DNA from: CAWALV01 sp963782965
GTDB lineage: Bacteria; Actinomycetota; Actinomycetes; Acidothermales; Acidothermaceae
Length of the DNA: 64,000 nt
Assembly (NCBI GenBank): GCA_963782965.1
Contig: CAWALV010000002.1
Location: 868,001-932,000 of the forward strand
Direction of reading: 5' to 3'
In this document: piece after piece, positions 40,677-49,837 of the stretch
Numbering within the stretch: the stretch's first letter is position 1
Layout of the letters: every line of letters begins with the position of its first letter
Notes under the pieces: model-generated
What the model saw: only the letters and a program-made list of their open reading frames with translations
Told to the model about the DNA's origin: nothing
Databases searched by the model: none
Made by a program: the position numbers and the translations under genes

Positions 40677-41584
40677 CGGCGCACCAGGTAGGAGAACACG
40701 CTTTCGAGCGACTCGTCGGCGGGGATGACCTCGCGAAGGCCCACGCCGTGCGCGCGGGCGAGCCCGGCGATGGCGTGCGTGAAGCCGCCGAAGTCGGCGG
40801 CCTGCACGCGCAGCCCGGCGGGTTCGATGGAAACCCCCGACGTGTGGGTCGTCGACATCAACGCGGACGCGAGAACGCGGTCGTCGGTCGAGCGGATGGT
40901 GAACACGTGCGGCCGGTCGGTCATCAGCCGTCGGATTTCACGGAAGTCGCCGGACGCCGCGAGGCGGCCCGAGACCACGACCTGCACGACGTCGGAGAGC
41001 CGTTCGACCTCTTCGAGGATGTGCGAGCTGAAAAGCACGGTGCGCCCGGCGGCCGCCATCGCGGTGAGCAAATCCATCATGTGCAGGCGTTGTCGGGGGT
41101 CCATGCCGTTGAACGGTTCGTCGAGCAACAGCACCGCCGGGTCGTGCACCAGGGCGGCCGCGACCTTTGCGCGTTGCCGCATGCCCTTGGAGTACGTGCC
41201 GAGCTTGCGGTCGGCGGCCTCGGTCAGTTCGACGGTCTCGAGAGCGCGCCGCGCGGCCTCCCGCGGGCTGCGCAGTTTGTGCAGCGTGGCACTCGCCTCG
41301 ACGAACTCGCGCCCGCTCAGGAAGCCGTACGTCGCTTCGCGCTCGGGCACCAAGCCGACGACGTCGTAGATCTCCGGCCGGCGCCATGTCGGCTCGCCGT
41401 CGATCGTCACGGTTCCCGAAGACGGCGGCAGGAAGCCGGCCATCATGTGCAGCAAGGTCGACTTGCCGGCACCGTTCGGACCGAGCAAGCCGGTCACCCC
41501 GGGCCCGATGGTCATCGAGATGTCGTTGACGGCGACCACGTTGCCGTACCAGCGGGAGACGGCTCGCAGCTCGAGTTGGCTCAT
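40673..41584 (-). CDS. ABC transporter ATP-binding protein
   Basis: A 303-residue ATPase. Walker A GPNGAGKST is at residues 36-44, the signature region reads YSKGMRQRAKVA, Walker B is AVLLLDEPFNGMDP, and SSHILEEVERL holds the switch His. Start ATG 41584 overlaps the stop of the upstream permease (ATGA). It belongs to the exporter-type (CcmA/DrrA-like) branch and presumably drives the permease at 39963-40676. Confidence 0.9.
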   Translation of the reverse strand: MSQLELRAVSRWYGNVVAVNDISMTIGPGVTGLLGPNGAGKSTLLHMMAGFLPPSSGTVTIDGEPTWRRPEIYDVVGLVPEREATYGFLSGREFVEASATLHKLRSPREAARRALETVELTEAADRKLGTYSKGMRQRAKVAAALVHDPAVLLLDEPFNGMDPRQRLHMMDLLTAMAAAGRTVLFSSHILEEVERLSDVVQVVVSGRLAASGDFREIRRLMTDRPHVFTIRSTDDRVLASALMSTTHTSGVSIEPAGLRVQAADFGGFTHAIAGLARAHGVGLREVIPADESLESVFSYLVRR

Positions 41585-42492
41585 GCGGCGATCCTGCGGT
41601 AGCGACGCAACAGGACTGCGACGCAGACGGCGGTGAGCACGGCCGCCGTCACGCCGTATGCGGGCAGTGACGGCGCCAGGTCCTGAGTCACCTTGCCGTG
41701 CAGCAGCCACACGCGCACGCCGTCGAGGAGTTCGAACGGTGCGAGCAGTTGCGCGTAGCGCCCACCTGTTCCTTGCAAGGATCCCAGCGCACCGGCGACG
41801 GCGAGGGTGATGATGTAGACGCCGACGACGGCTGCGGTTGCGAACGCCCGCCGCCGGGCGAAGGCAGCGATGGCGACGCCGAGAGCGCCGAGCACGACGG
41901 CGTACAGCGCGGCGTTGGCCAACCCCACCGCGAACTGTGCGGTCTGGTGGCGAACTTGCCCCACGCCGTGCGTGATCGTTGCGACGCTGCCGAGGTAGTA
42001 CACGAGCAGTGGGCCGGCGATCAGCGCGAACATCGCCGTGATCATGGCGGCCAGCTTGGCCAGCGCGTAGTCGCTTCGACGGATCGGTCGGGAGAAGTAC
42101 AGCGGCAGCACCTGATAGCGCTGGTCGCGCGAGAGCAGCTCCGGCGCCTGCGCGGCGAGGAAGACCGCAAGGGCGGCCTGCAGCTGGAACGGGTAGACGT
42201 CGTAACGCTCGGACTGCGTTCCGGTGCGGGACATGACGGCGATCAGGACGATCATCGGCAAGAACATGATGACGACGATCAGCCAGGGCAGCACTTTCGA
42301 TTTCGCCGGACGACCGAGGCCGAAGAGGCCGCGCAACCCGTGGATGTAGAGAGCCATCGCGGCGTTCCTGCGGCCAAGGCGCGGGCCGTCGTAACGCTGG
42401 TAGCCGATGTCGTAGATGACCCCACTCGTGGTGAGATTGCCGTCTGCCGACTCGCCGGGGGCCGGTCCGCGCGGGACGTGGGACTCAGACAC
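41581..42492 (-). CDS. ABC transporter permease
   Basis: A 303-residue membrane protein. A cytoplasmic head (SGVIYDIGYQRYDGPRLGR) precedes about six helices; LSRDQRYQVLPLYFSRPIRRSDYALAKL is the ABC-2 cytoplasmic loop. The YDIGYQRYDGPRLGR head is a recurring feature of actinobacterial exporter permeases. GTG 42492 overlaps the upstream ATPase stop by 8 nt, and its own stop overlaps the next ATPase. Confidence 0.85.
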   Translation of the reverse strand: MSESHVPRGPAPGESADGNLTTSGVIYDIGYQRYDGPRLGRRNAAMALYIHGLRGLFGLGRPAKSKVLPWLIVVIMFLPMIVLIAVMSRTGTQSERYDVYPFQLQAALAVFLAAQAPELLSRDQRYQVLPLYFSRPIRRSDYALAKLAAMITAMFALIAGPLLVYYLGSVATITHGVGQVRHQTAQFAVGLANAALYAVVLGALGVAIAAFARRRAFATAAVVGVYIITLAVAGALGSLQGTGGRYAQLLAPFELLDGVRVWLLHGKVTQDLAPSLPAYGVTAAVLTAVCVAVLLRRYRRIAA

Positions 42493-43432
42493 CGGCCGGC
42501 TCCTCGTTTTGCGGTCGGCGCGGTTCGGCGAACATGTCCGAAAGCCGGTGGCGGCGTTGCTCGAGCCGTACCAGCGGCAGGCCGAGGTCGGCGATCGCGT
42601 CGCGCACGGTGTCGTAGACGGCGTCGGGTGCGGCGGGCGGCAAGTCGACGACGAGCGCCCGCCCGTCGACGTCCACCTGCAGACCGAGTACGGAGAGGTG
42701 CGCGGCGAGCGCGTCTCTGGCCGGCGCGCCGCCGTCGACCTCGACGGCGAGCAGTTGCTGAGTGCGGGTATAGGACGCGATGGAATCGGAGGCGCGCAGC
42801 TGGCCCGCCTCGACGACGACGAGGTGGTCACAGATCCGCTCGAGCTCGCCGAGCAGGTGGGAGGCCACCACGACGGCGATGCCGAACTCGGTCCCGGTGC
42901 GCTGCACGAGGGCCAGCATCTCGTCGCGGCCGGCAGGGTCGAGCCCGTTCGTCGGCTCGTCGAGAAGCAGCAGGCGAGGGTCGTGCACGAGCGCCTGGGC
43001 GAGCTTCACCCGTTGCTTCATGCCGGTGGAGTAGCCGCCGATCGGCCGGTAGCGTTCCTCGTACAGACCGACGTGCCGCAATACCTCGGCGGTGCGTTCG
43101 CGTGCCGCCCCCCGGGGCAGGCCGGCGACGCGGCCGAGGTGGCCGACGAACTCGGTGGCCGAGACGTCGGGCGGCAGGCAATCGTGTTCGGGCATGTAGC
43201 CGACCAGCCCACGCACCTGATCGGCCTGGGTCCGCACGTCGAAGCCCAGCACCCGGGCACTGCCGGAGGTCGGATCCAAGAGCCCGAGCAGCACCTTGAC
43301 CAGCGTGCTCTTCCCGGCGCCGTTCGCGCCGACGAGCCCGACGATGCCGGGCTCGATACTCACCGTGAGCGCGTCGAGAGCCGTGACGACGCCGTACCGC
43401 TTCGTCAGCGCATCTGTCTCGATCAGCGGCAC
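42485..43432 (-). CDS. ABC transporter ATP-binding protein
   Basis: A 315-residue ATPase with Walker A GANGAGKST (residues 35-43), Q-loop region VGYMPEHDCLPPD, signature GGYSTGMKQRVKLAQAL, Walker B RLLLLDEPTNGLDP and SHLLGELERI. It is the first gene of the four-gene coupled set ATPase-permease-ATPase-permease. The GTG at 43432 is 29 bp from the divergent glmS start, so their promoters must overlap or lie in the coding sequence. Confidence 0.9.
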   Translation of the reverse strand: MPLIETDALTKRYGVVTALDALTVSIEPGIVGLVGANGAGKSTLVKVLLGLLDPTSGSARVLGFDVRTQADQVRGLVGYMPEHDCLPPDVSATEFVGHLGRVAGLPRGAARERTAEVLRHVGLYEERYRPIGGYSTGMKQRVKLAQALVHDPRLLLLDEPTNGLDPAGRDEMLALVQRTGTEFGIAVVVASHLLGELERICDHLVVVEAGQLRASDSIASYTRTQQLLAVEVDGGAPARDALAAHLSVLGLQVDVDGRALVVDLPPAAPDAVYDTVRDAIADLGLPLVRLEQRRHRLSDMFAEPRRPQNEEPAGV

Positions 43433-43461
43433 GTCATGAGGCTAACGCTAAGCTGAGTTCC

Positions 43462-45309
43462 ATGTGCGGCATCGTGGCGTATGTGGGGAACCGGCCTGCG
43501 CGCGACGTCGTCCTCGCCGGGCTCCGGCGCCTGGAGTACCGAGGTTACGACTCGGCCGGGATCGCCGTTCTGGACGGGTCCGCCGTCGAATTGCGGCGTC
43601 GCGCAGGCGCGCTGGCCAATCTCGAGGAACTCCTCGCCCAGGAGCCGCTGCCTGAGAGCAGCACCGGTGTCGGTCACACCCGCTGGGCGACGCACGGGCG
43701 ACCGACCGATGACAACGCTCATCCGCACCTGGACTGCAAGGGTTCGCTGGCGCTCGTACACAACGGAGTCATCGAGAACTACCTCGGTTTGAAAGCCGGT
43801 CTCGTTGAAGCCGGGCATGACTTCCGGTCCGAGACCGACACCGAAGTCGTCGCGCACATGTTGGAAGAAGCGTTCGTGCGGACGGGTGAACTCGCGGCCG
43901 CCATGCGCGAGGTGTGCAACGAGCTCGAGGGTTCGTTCAGCTTGGTTGCGGTGCATCGTGATGCACCGGGTGTCGTCGTCGGCGCCCGCCGCAACTCCCC
44001 GCTCGTCGTCGGTCGCGGCGACGGTGAGGCCTTCCTGGCCAGTGACGTCGCGGCGTTCATCGCGGCCACCAGGAACGCGGTCGAGATCGGCCAGGACTGT
44101 GTCGTACGCGTTGCCGTCGACAGTGTCGAGGTCACGACCTTCGACGGCACGGTCGTCGACGGGAAGGCCTACCACGTCGACTGGGACTCCGAGGCCGCGG
44201 AAAAGGGTGGCTACGACTACTTCATGCTGAAGGAGATCGCAGAGCAGCCGGACGCCGTGGCTGCGACGCTGCTCGGCCGGCTGGACCGCGACGGCGTCGT
44301 GACGCTCGACGAGATGCGTCTCGAACCGGCGGCCCTGCGAGAAGTCGACAAGATCGTGATGGTGGCCTGCGGTACTGCCTACCACGCCGGGTTGATCGCG
44401 AAGTACGCGATCGAACACTGGGCGGGGCTGCCCTGCGAGGTCGAACTCGCCTCGGAGTTCAGGTACCGCGATCCGATTCTCGACGGCCGCTCACTCGTGG
44501 TGGCGATCTCGCAGTCGGGGGAGACGCTCGACACGTTGATGGCCGTCGAGCACGCGAAGGAAATGGGCGCCCGCGTTCTCGCCATCTGCAACACGAACGG
44601 CTCGACGATCCCGCGCGCATCCGACGCCGTCCTCTACACACGTGGCGGGCCTGAGATCGGCGTCGCCGCGACCAAGACCTTCTTGACCCAACTCGTCGCC
44701 GTGTACCTGGTCGCGTTGTACCTCGGTGAGGTCCGCGGCACGAAGTACGGCGACGAAGTAGCGGGTGTGGTGCGTGAACTCGCGTCGATGCCGGAGAAGG
44801 TCGCGCACGTGCTGGAGACGATGGAGCCGGTTCGCGCCATCGCTCGCTCGCTGGCGTCGTCGCCGACGGTGCTGTTCCTCGGCCGCCACGTCGGATATCC
44901 GGTCGCACTCGAGGGTGCTCTCAAACTCAAGGAACTCGCTTACATGCACGCCGAAGGTTTCGCGGCGGGCGAGTTGAAGCACGGGCCGATCGCGCTGGTC
45001 GAAGACGGTGTACCGGTGGTGGTCGTGATGCCCTCACCCCGGGGTCGATCGGTGTTGCACGCGAAGCTGCTCTCGAACGTTCAGGAGGTCCGCGCGCGCG
45101 GCGCATACACACTCGTCGTTGCCGAGGAAGGCGACGATGCCGTCATTCCTTACGCCGACGAGCTGATCCGGGTGCCCAAGGTGTCGACGCTGTTGCAGCC
45201 GATCGTGTCGGTGGTTCCGTTGCAGGTCTTCGCCTGCGAGCTCGCGGTCGCGCGAGGAAACAACGTCGACCGCCCGCGCAACCTGGCGAAGTCAGTCACC
45301 GTCGAGTAA
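43462..45309 (+). CDS. glmS: Glutamine-fructose-6-phosphate aminotransferase (isomerizing)
   Basis: A 615-residue enzyme making glucosamine-6-phosphate from fructose-6-phosphate and glutamine. Cys2 of MCGIVAYVGNRPARDVVLAGL is the glutaminase nucleophile; the Met is removed. The N-terminal glutaminase half (to about 240) has HTRWATHG and the C-terminal half has two SIS sugar domains (CGTAYHAG, AISQSGETLDTL, GRHVGYPVALEGALKLKE) with the terminal KSVTVE. No glmS ribozyme is present upstream; the gap is only 29 bp. Confidence 0.97.
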   Translation: MCGIVAYVGNRPARDVVLAGLRRLEYRGYDSAGIAVLDGSAVELRRRAGALANLEELLAQEPLPESSTGVGHTRWATHGRPTDDNAHPHLDCKGSLALVHNGVIENYLGLKAGLVEAGHDFRSETDTEVVAHMLEEAFVRTGELAAAMREVCNELEGSFSLVAVHRDAPGVVVGARRNSPLVVGRGDGEAFLASDVAAFIAATRNAVEIGQDCVVRVAVDSVEVTTFDGTVVDGKAYHVDWDSEAAEKGGYDYFMLKEIAEQPDAVAATLLGRLDRDGVVTLDEMRLEPAALREVDKIVMVACGTAYHAGLIAKYAIEHWAGLPCEVELASEFRYRDPILDGRSLVVAISQSGETLDTLMAVEHAKEMGARVLAICNTNGSTIPRASDAVLYTRGGPEIGVAATKTFLTQLVAVYLVALYLGEVRGTKYGDEVAGVVRELASMPEKVAHVLETMEPVRAIARSLASSPTVLFLGRHVGYPVALEGALKLKELAYMHAEGFAAGELKHGPIALVEDGVPVVVVMPSPRGRSVLHAKLLSNVQEVRARGAYTLVVAEEGDDAVIPYADELIRVPKVSTLLQPIVSVVPLQVFACELAVARGNNVDRPRNLAKSVTVE

Positions 45310-45323
45310 GCCGCGGCCGGCGA

Positions 45324-46826
45324 ATGAGACAAGCCCACGCGGTTGACGTCGTCCGTGCGGCGGAGGCCGCCCTGATGTCGCAGCTACCGGCAGGCACGCT
45401 GATGCAGCGTGCGGCGGCCGGCCTCGCCGCGACGTCGGGTCGGCTCCTGGGTCACGTGTACGGCGCCGAGGTCGGGTTGCTGGTCGGCTCCGGTGACAAC
45501 GGCGGCGACGCGTTGTTCGCGGGGGCATTGCTCGCGCGGCGGGGTGCGCGGGTCTTTGCCGTGCTGCTCGGGTCGCGCACGCACGAGGCGGGGCTCGCCT
45601 CGTTGCGGATGGCCGGCGGTCGCGTCGACGGGCCGGCAGCGTTGGCGAATGCAGACCTCGTGCTCGACGGCATCGTCGGGATCGGCGGCAGCGGCGCCTT
45701 GCGTGATGACGCAGCGGCCGCCGTCGGGCAGATTTCACCGGATGCCCTCGTGCTGGCCGTCGACGTCCCGAGTGGGGTCGACGCAGACACCGGCGAGGTG
45801 GCCGGTGCCGCCGTCCACGCCGACGTCACCGTCACGTTCGGCACCTGGAAGCCCGGTCTTCTCATCGACCCGGGCGCGCAGTACGCAGGTGCGCTGGAGT
45901 GCGTCGACATCGGGCTCACGCAGTATCTGCCGGCCGCCGGTTTGACGGCGTTGCAGGAGCCCGATGTCGCGGCGATGTTGCCGAAGCCGCAGCCGGAGTC
46001 CGACAAGTACCGCCGTGGTGTGCTCGGCATCGTCGCCGGCAGCGACCGCTACACCGGGGCCGCGGTGCTCACCGTCGGAGGCGCGCTGCGGGCCGGCGTC
46101 GGCATGGTGCGGTTCGTCTCATCCGCGCGGCCGGCTGACTTGGTGCGCGCGCGCTGGCCGGAGGTGTTGGTGAGCGTCCAGCCTGATCCGGGCAGCGTTC
46201 TCGACGCGGGCCGGGTACAGGCGTGGGTGGTCGGCCCGGGGATGGACGACGACGACGCAGCGCGCGAGGCGCTCGCCCAGGTGCTGTCGGCGGATGTGCC
46301 TGTCGTCGTCGACGCCGGCGGGCTGACCATGCTCGCGCAGGACCGCTCGCCGCTGGGTGGCCGCACCGCACCGACAGTGCTGACGCCGCACGCGGGTGAG
46401 CTGACGCGGCTGCTCGGCCTCGAGCCGGCCGCGCGCGCCGACGTCGAGGCGCGCCGGCTGCACTACGTGCGGGTGGCTGCCGACGAGCTCGGGGCGACCG
46501 TGCTGTTGAAGGGGTCGACAACGATCGTGTGCACCCCCGCCGGGCCGGCTCGGGTGAACCCGACCGGCACTTCGTGGCTGGCGACCGCAGGCAGCGGCGA
46601 CGTGCTCGCCGGCGTCGTCGGAAGCCTGCTCGCCGGGGGGTTGTCGCCGCTGGATGCAGCCTCCGCGGCGGCTTACCTGCACGGCGCTGCCGCTCGGCTC
46701 GCGGCCAGCCGGGGTGCCGGCCGGGCCGCGGGACGTGACGGCGGAGCTGGCCCGATCGTGGCCGGCGACGTCCTCGACGCGCTCTCGTCGGCGGTTGCGG
46801 GGAGCGCCTTCAGCGACGCCGGCTGA
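45324..46826 (+). CDS. nnr: Bifunctional NAD(P)H-hydrate epimerase / ADP-dependent NAD(P)H-hydrate dehydratase
   Basis: A 500-residue repair enzyme for damaged NADH and NADPH. The N-terminal epimerase domain (1 to about 215) has LVGSGDNGGDALFAGALLARRG and VDVPSGVDADTGEV. The C-terminal dehydratase (from about 225) has GIVAGSDRYTGAAVLTVGGALRAGVGMV, VLTPHAGELTRLLG and TAGSGDVLAGVVGSLLAGG. It lies 14 bp after glmS. The holo-ACP synthase gene often found here in actinobacteria is absent. Confidence 0.95.
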   Translation: MRQAHAVDVVRAAEAALMSQLPAGTLMQRAAAGLAATSGRLLGHVYGAEVGLLVGSGDNGGDALFAGALLARRGARVFAVLLGSRTHEAGLASLRMAGGRVDGPAALANADLVLDGIVGIGGSGALRDDAAAAVGQISPDALVLAVDVPSGVDADTGEVAGAAVHADVTVTFGTWKPGLLIDPGAQYAGALECVDIGLTQYLPAAGLTALQEPDVAAMLPKPQPESDKYRRGVLGIVAGSDRYTGAAVLTVGGALRAGVGMVRFVSSARPADLVRARWPEVLVSVQPDPGSVLDAGRVQAWVVGPGMDDDDAAREALAQVLSADVPVVVDAGGLTMLAQDRSPLGGRTAPTVLTPHAGELTRLLGLEPAARADVEARRLHYVRVAADELGATVLLKGSTTIVCTPAGPARVNPTGTSWLATAGSGDVLAGVVGSLLAGGLSPLDAASAAAYLHGAAARLAASRGAGRAAGRDGGAGPIVAGDVLDALSSAVAGSAFSDAG

Positions 46827-46829
46827 GCA

Positions 46830-47468
46830 TCAGATGTGCTCACCGGCCGACAGGTAACGAAACGTCGTGCCGTAGCGCTCGCCGAACTGGGTCAAGAAGT
46901 TGGTGGCGCTGCGTACGCCGAGGTCGCTCAGCATCGCGTCATGCACCTGGCAGGCCGCAGGTGCCCGGACGGCGACGAGGAAGTCGACGACCTCCGCCAG
47001 CTTCGACCACGGGGCGTGCATCGGCACGAGCAGCAGCTGCACGGTCGCCGGCGGCACGAAGAACGAGTCACCCGGGTGGTAGATCGAGTCCTCGACCAGG
47101 TAGCTCAGGTTCTCGCACGGGGTTCCCATGCTGGGATGGACCACTGCGTGTTTGCCGCCGAACGCCCTGACCTGCAAGCCGCCGGCATCGAAGGACTCGT
47201 CCGCCGCGACGGCGGTTGCGCGGTCGCCCAGCTCCTCCAGCTGCCGGACGACGGAGCCGGGCGCCCATAGCCGCAGCCGAGGGTTCGCGCGGGCCGCGGC
47301 CAGCAGCCGGTCACGGTCGAGGTGGTCGACGTGCTCGTGCGTGACGAGCACCGCGTCGACGCCACTGAGGGCCTCGGGCACCTCGGAGAAGGTGCCGGGA
47401 TCGATCACCAGCCGCCGGTCGCCGTCCTCGATACGCACGCAGGCGTGGGTGTACTTGGTCAGTTTCAT
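46830..47468 (-). CDS. MBL-fold metallo-hydrolase
   Basis: A 212-residue protein starting MKLTKYTHACVRIED. THEHVDHLDRDRL is the metal-binding HxHxDH motif, followed by HAVVHPSMG, YHPGDSFFVPP and a late CQVHDAML with the further His. The fold resembles UlaG-like or RNase Z-like hydrolases, but no substrate can be given. An ATG three codons upstream (47477) is an alternative start. It ends 3 bp from the convergent nnr gene. Confidence 0.85.
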   Translation of the reverse strand: MKLTKYTHACVRIEDGDRRLVIDPGTFSEVPEALSGVDAVLVTHEHVDHLDRDRLLAAARANPRLRLWAPGSVVRQLEELGDRATAVAADESFDAGGLQVRAFGGKHAVVHPSMGTPCENLSYLVEDSIYHPGDSFFVPPATVQLLLVPMHAPWSKLAEVVDFLVAVRAPAACQVHDAMLSDLGVRSATNFLTQFGERYGTTFRYLSAGEHI

Positions 47469-47528
47469 GGCGCCCATCCCATCACGCGTGCAGGGGCACG
47501 CCCGCCTCCTGGTGGCAGACTGGCCGGC

Positions 47529-48743
47529 GTGACAGACGACGTGATCGCCGACCAGATCAGGCTGCCGCGGGCTGCCGCCCGCGTCGATCTCGGCGCGATC
47601 CGCAGCAACGTCGCACGGCTGCGTGAGATGGCCGGCCCGGCCGCGGTCATGTGCGTCGTGAAGGCAGAGGGTTACGGACACGGTCTGGTTCGCAGCGCGC
47701 AGGCGGCGCTGGAGGGTGGCGCCGGCTGGCTCGGCGTAGCGTTCCTGGAGGAGGCCCTCGAGCTGCGGGCGAGCGGCATCGACGCGCCCATCCTGTGTTG
47801 GCTCGCCGTGCCCGGCGAACCGCTGGCGGAGGCGATCCGAGCCGACGTCGACCTGTCGGCGTCCGCGCCTTGGATGGTGGATGAGCTGGTGCGCGCCGCG
47901 GCGGACGCGGGGCGCAGCGCGCGGGTGCACCTGAAGGCGGACACCGGCCTCTCGCGGGCCGGCGCCACCCCAGCCGACTGGCCCGACCTCGTCGATGCGG
48001 CGCTGAAGGCCGAAGCGTCGGGTGCTCTGCGCGTCGTCGGACTGTGGTCGCATCTCGTACACGGCGACGATCCGGCGAACCCATTCATGGCCGCGCAGGT
48101 GCGAGCGTTCGAAGACGCGGTCGCTTTCGCCGAGCGCGCGGGCATCAAACCGCAGGTGCGGCACCTGGCGAACTCCGGTGGTGCGGTGCATGTGCCGGCC
48201 GCGCGGTTCGACCTCGTCCGGGCAGGCATCGCGACGTACGGCCTCGCTCCCGCACCGGGCGTCGCCGGCTCGCCCGAGCTCGGCCTGCGCCCGGCGATGA
48301 CTCTGACCGCGCGGGTTGCCCTGACCAAGCAAGTGCCGGCCGGGGCCGGTGTCTCCTACGGTCACCGCTACCGCACGCCGGCGCCGACGACGCTGGCGTT
48401 GGTGCCGCTCGGTTACGCCGACGGCATTCCGCGCGCAGCGACCAACACGGCCGAGGTCCAGCTGCGCCCCGCCGCCCGGCGCCCCGCCAGCCGGCCCGAC
48501 GCGGCGTCGCGGCCCGATGCCGCGGCGGCGCGGCATCGCATCAGCGGCACGGTCTGCATGGACCAGTTCGTCGTCGACCTCGGCCCCGGTAGCGACGTCG
48601 TCGCGGGCGACGAGGTCGTGCTGTTCGGGCCCGGCGACCACGGTGAGCCGACCGCGCAGGACTGGGCCGACGCGCTGCACACCATCTCCTACGAGATCGT
48701 CACGCGCATCGGCATCCGCGTGCCGCGGGTGTACGGGGAATGA
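47529..48743 (+). CDS. alr: Alanine racemase
   Basis: A 404-residue PLP enzyme making D-alanine for peptidoglycan. Lys45 in CVVKAEGYGHG forms the PLP aldimine (Glu where Asp is more usual). The catalytic Tyr is in AGVSYGHRYRTP. CMDQFVVDLG and YEIVTRIGIRVPRVY are at the end. Residues about 314-334 are an Ala/Arg/Pro insertion with a repeated RPDAA unit between two conserved strands. GTG 47529 is divergent from the MBL gene. Its stop overlaps the next start (ATGA). Confidence 0.93.
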   Translation: MTDDVIADQIRLPRAAARVDLGAIRSNVARLREMAGPAAVMCVVKAEGYGHGLVRSAQAALEGGAGWLGVAFLEEALELRASGIDAPILCWLAVPGEPLAEAIRADVDLSASAPWMVDELVRAAADAGRSARVHLKADTGLSRAGATPADWPDLVDAALKAEASGALRVVGLWSHLVHGDDPANPFMAAQVRAFEDAVAFAERAGIKPQVRHLANSGGAVHVPAARFDLVRAGIATYGLAPAPGVAGSPELGLRPAMTLTARVALTKQVPAGAGVSYGHRYRTPAPTTLALVPLGYADGIPRAATNTAEVQLRPAARRPASRPDAASRPDAAAARHRISGTVCMDQFVVDLGPGSDVVAGDEVVLFGPGDHGEPTAQDWADALHTISYEIVTRIGIRVPRVYGE

Positions 48744-49336
48744 CCGCACCCGCAGCGCTGCCCGACCCCGACGGCTCATGGCACCAGCTGGCCGATCGCA
48801 TCCGCGGCTGCCGTGCCTGCGCCGAGCTCGCGTCGAGCCGGACGAACGTCGTCGTGGGCACGCTGCCGGCCCGCCGGCGTCCGGTCGTGCTCGTCGGTGA
48901 GGCGCCCGGGGCGAGTGAGGACGCCTCCGGCGTGCCGTTCGTCGGACGTGCCGGGCAGTTGCTCGACGACCTACTCGACGCCGCTGGCTTGCCGCGCGCC
49001 GAGGTCGCCGTCGTGAACGTGCTGAAGTGCCGGCCGCCCGACAATCGCAAACCCGCCCGTGCCGAGGTCGCCAACTGCCGAGGGTGGCTCGCTGCACAGC
49101 TCGCCGTGCTCGACCCGGACGTGGTCGTGGCGCTCGGCGGTACCGCGGTCGAGTGGTTCTTCGGCACCGGCGCGAAGGTCGGCGCACTGCGTGGCCGACT
49201 GCACGAGGTCGACGGACGACGTGTGCTGGCGACCTACCATCCCTCCGCCGCACTCAGGTTCGGGCCACGGGGCATGCCGCGCGCAGCTCTGGCCGCCGAC
49301 CTGATGCTGGCCGCGTCCGCCACCTCGATCGCATGA
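48740..49336 (+). CDS. Uracil-DNA glycosylase, family 4 (iron-sulfur)
   Basis: A 198-residue enzyme that removes uracil from DNA. Cys24, Cys27, Cys97 and Cys113 have the spacing of the 4Fe-4S cluster of family 4. Motif A is GEAPGASED (53-61), followed by PFVGRAGQLLDDLL; motif C is YHPSAALR. The family-X loop KRRIH is absent, so UdgX is unlikely. It is coupled to alr by ATGA and to tsaE by ATGA. Finding it in this operon is notable. Confidence 0.92.
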   Translation: MTAPAALPDPDGSWHQLADRIRGCRACAELASSRTNVVVGTLPARRRPVVLVGEAPGASEDASGVPFVGRAGQLLDDLLDAAGLPRAEVAVVNVLKCRPPDNRKPARAEVANCRGWLAAQLAVLDPDVVVALGGTAVEWFFGTGAKVGALRGRLHEVDGRRVLATYHPSAALRFGPRGMPRAALAADLMLAASATSIA

Positions 49337-49827
49337 CCTCGCGACTGGCTGCGGAGTTCGGCGTCGCGACCGCCGAGGCGATGCGCGGCCTGGGCGAGAG
49401 GCTCGCGGCCCTGCTGCGTGCCGGTGACCTGGTCGTGCTGACCGGCTCACTCGGCGCCGGGAAGACCACCCTCGTGCAGGGGATCGGTGCGGGGCTGGGT
49501 GTGCGCGGCCAGGTCACTTCACCGACGTTCGTCATCGCGCGGGTGCATCCGGGCGTGGCCGGCGGTCCGGCGCTCGTGCACGCCGATGCCTACCGTTTGC
49601 ACGGGCGTCTTGAGGTCGACGACCTCGACCTCGACGCGTCGCTCGACGACTCGGTCACGGTCGTCGAGTGGGGAGAAGGGCTCGTCGAGATCCTTTCGCA
49701 GGATCATCTCGACATCGAGATATCGCGTAGCGCCGGGTTCGATGCTGGTGATGACGAGTCGCGCGTCGTTCGGATCACGGCCGCGGGCGCTCGGTGGGAC
49801 GCGGTCGATCTGGGGGGCCTGGGCTAG
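49333..49827 (+). CDS. tsaE: tRNA threonylcarbamoyladenosine biosynthesis protein TsaE
   Basis: A 164-residue ATPase that resets the TsaB-TsaD complex during t6A formation at position 37 of ANN-decoding tRNAs. P-loop GSLGAGKTT is near residues 38-46; TSPTFVIARVHPG and VVEWGEGL are family motifs. ATG 49333 overlaps the glycosylase stop by 4 nt. tsaB begins 10 bp after the stop. Confidence 0.94.
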   Translation: MTSRLAAEFGVATAEAMRGLGERLAALLRAGDLVVLTGSLGAGKTTLVQGIGAGLGVRGQVTSPTFVIARVHPGVAGGPALVHADAYRLHGRLEVDDLDLDASLDDSVTVVEWGEGLVEILSQDHLDIEISRSAGFDAGDDESRVVRITAAGARWDAVDLGGLG

Positions 49828-49837
49828 GCTCGGTCGT

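Noticed and set aside
43433..43461. glmS ribozyme upstream of glmS
   Set aside because: The gap is only 29 bp, far too short for the ribozyme core.
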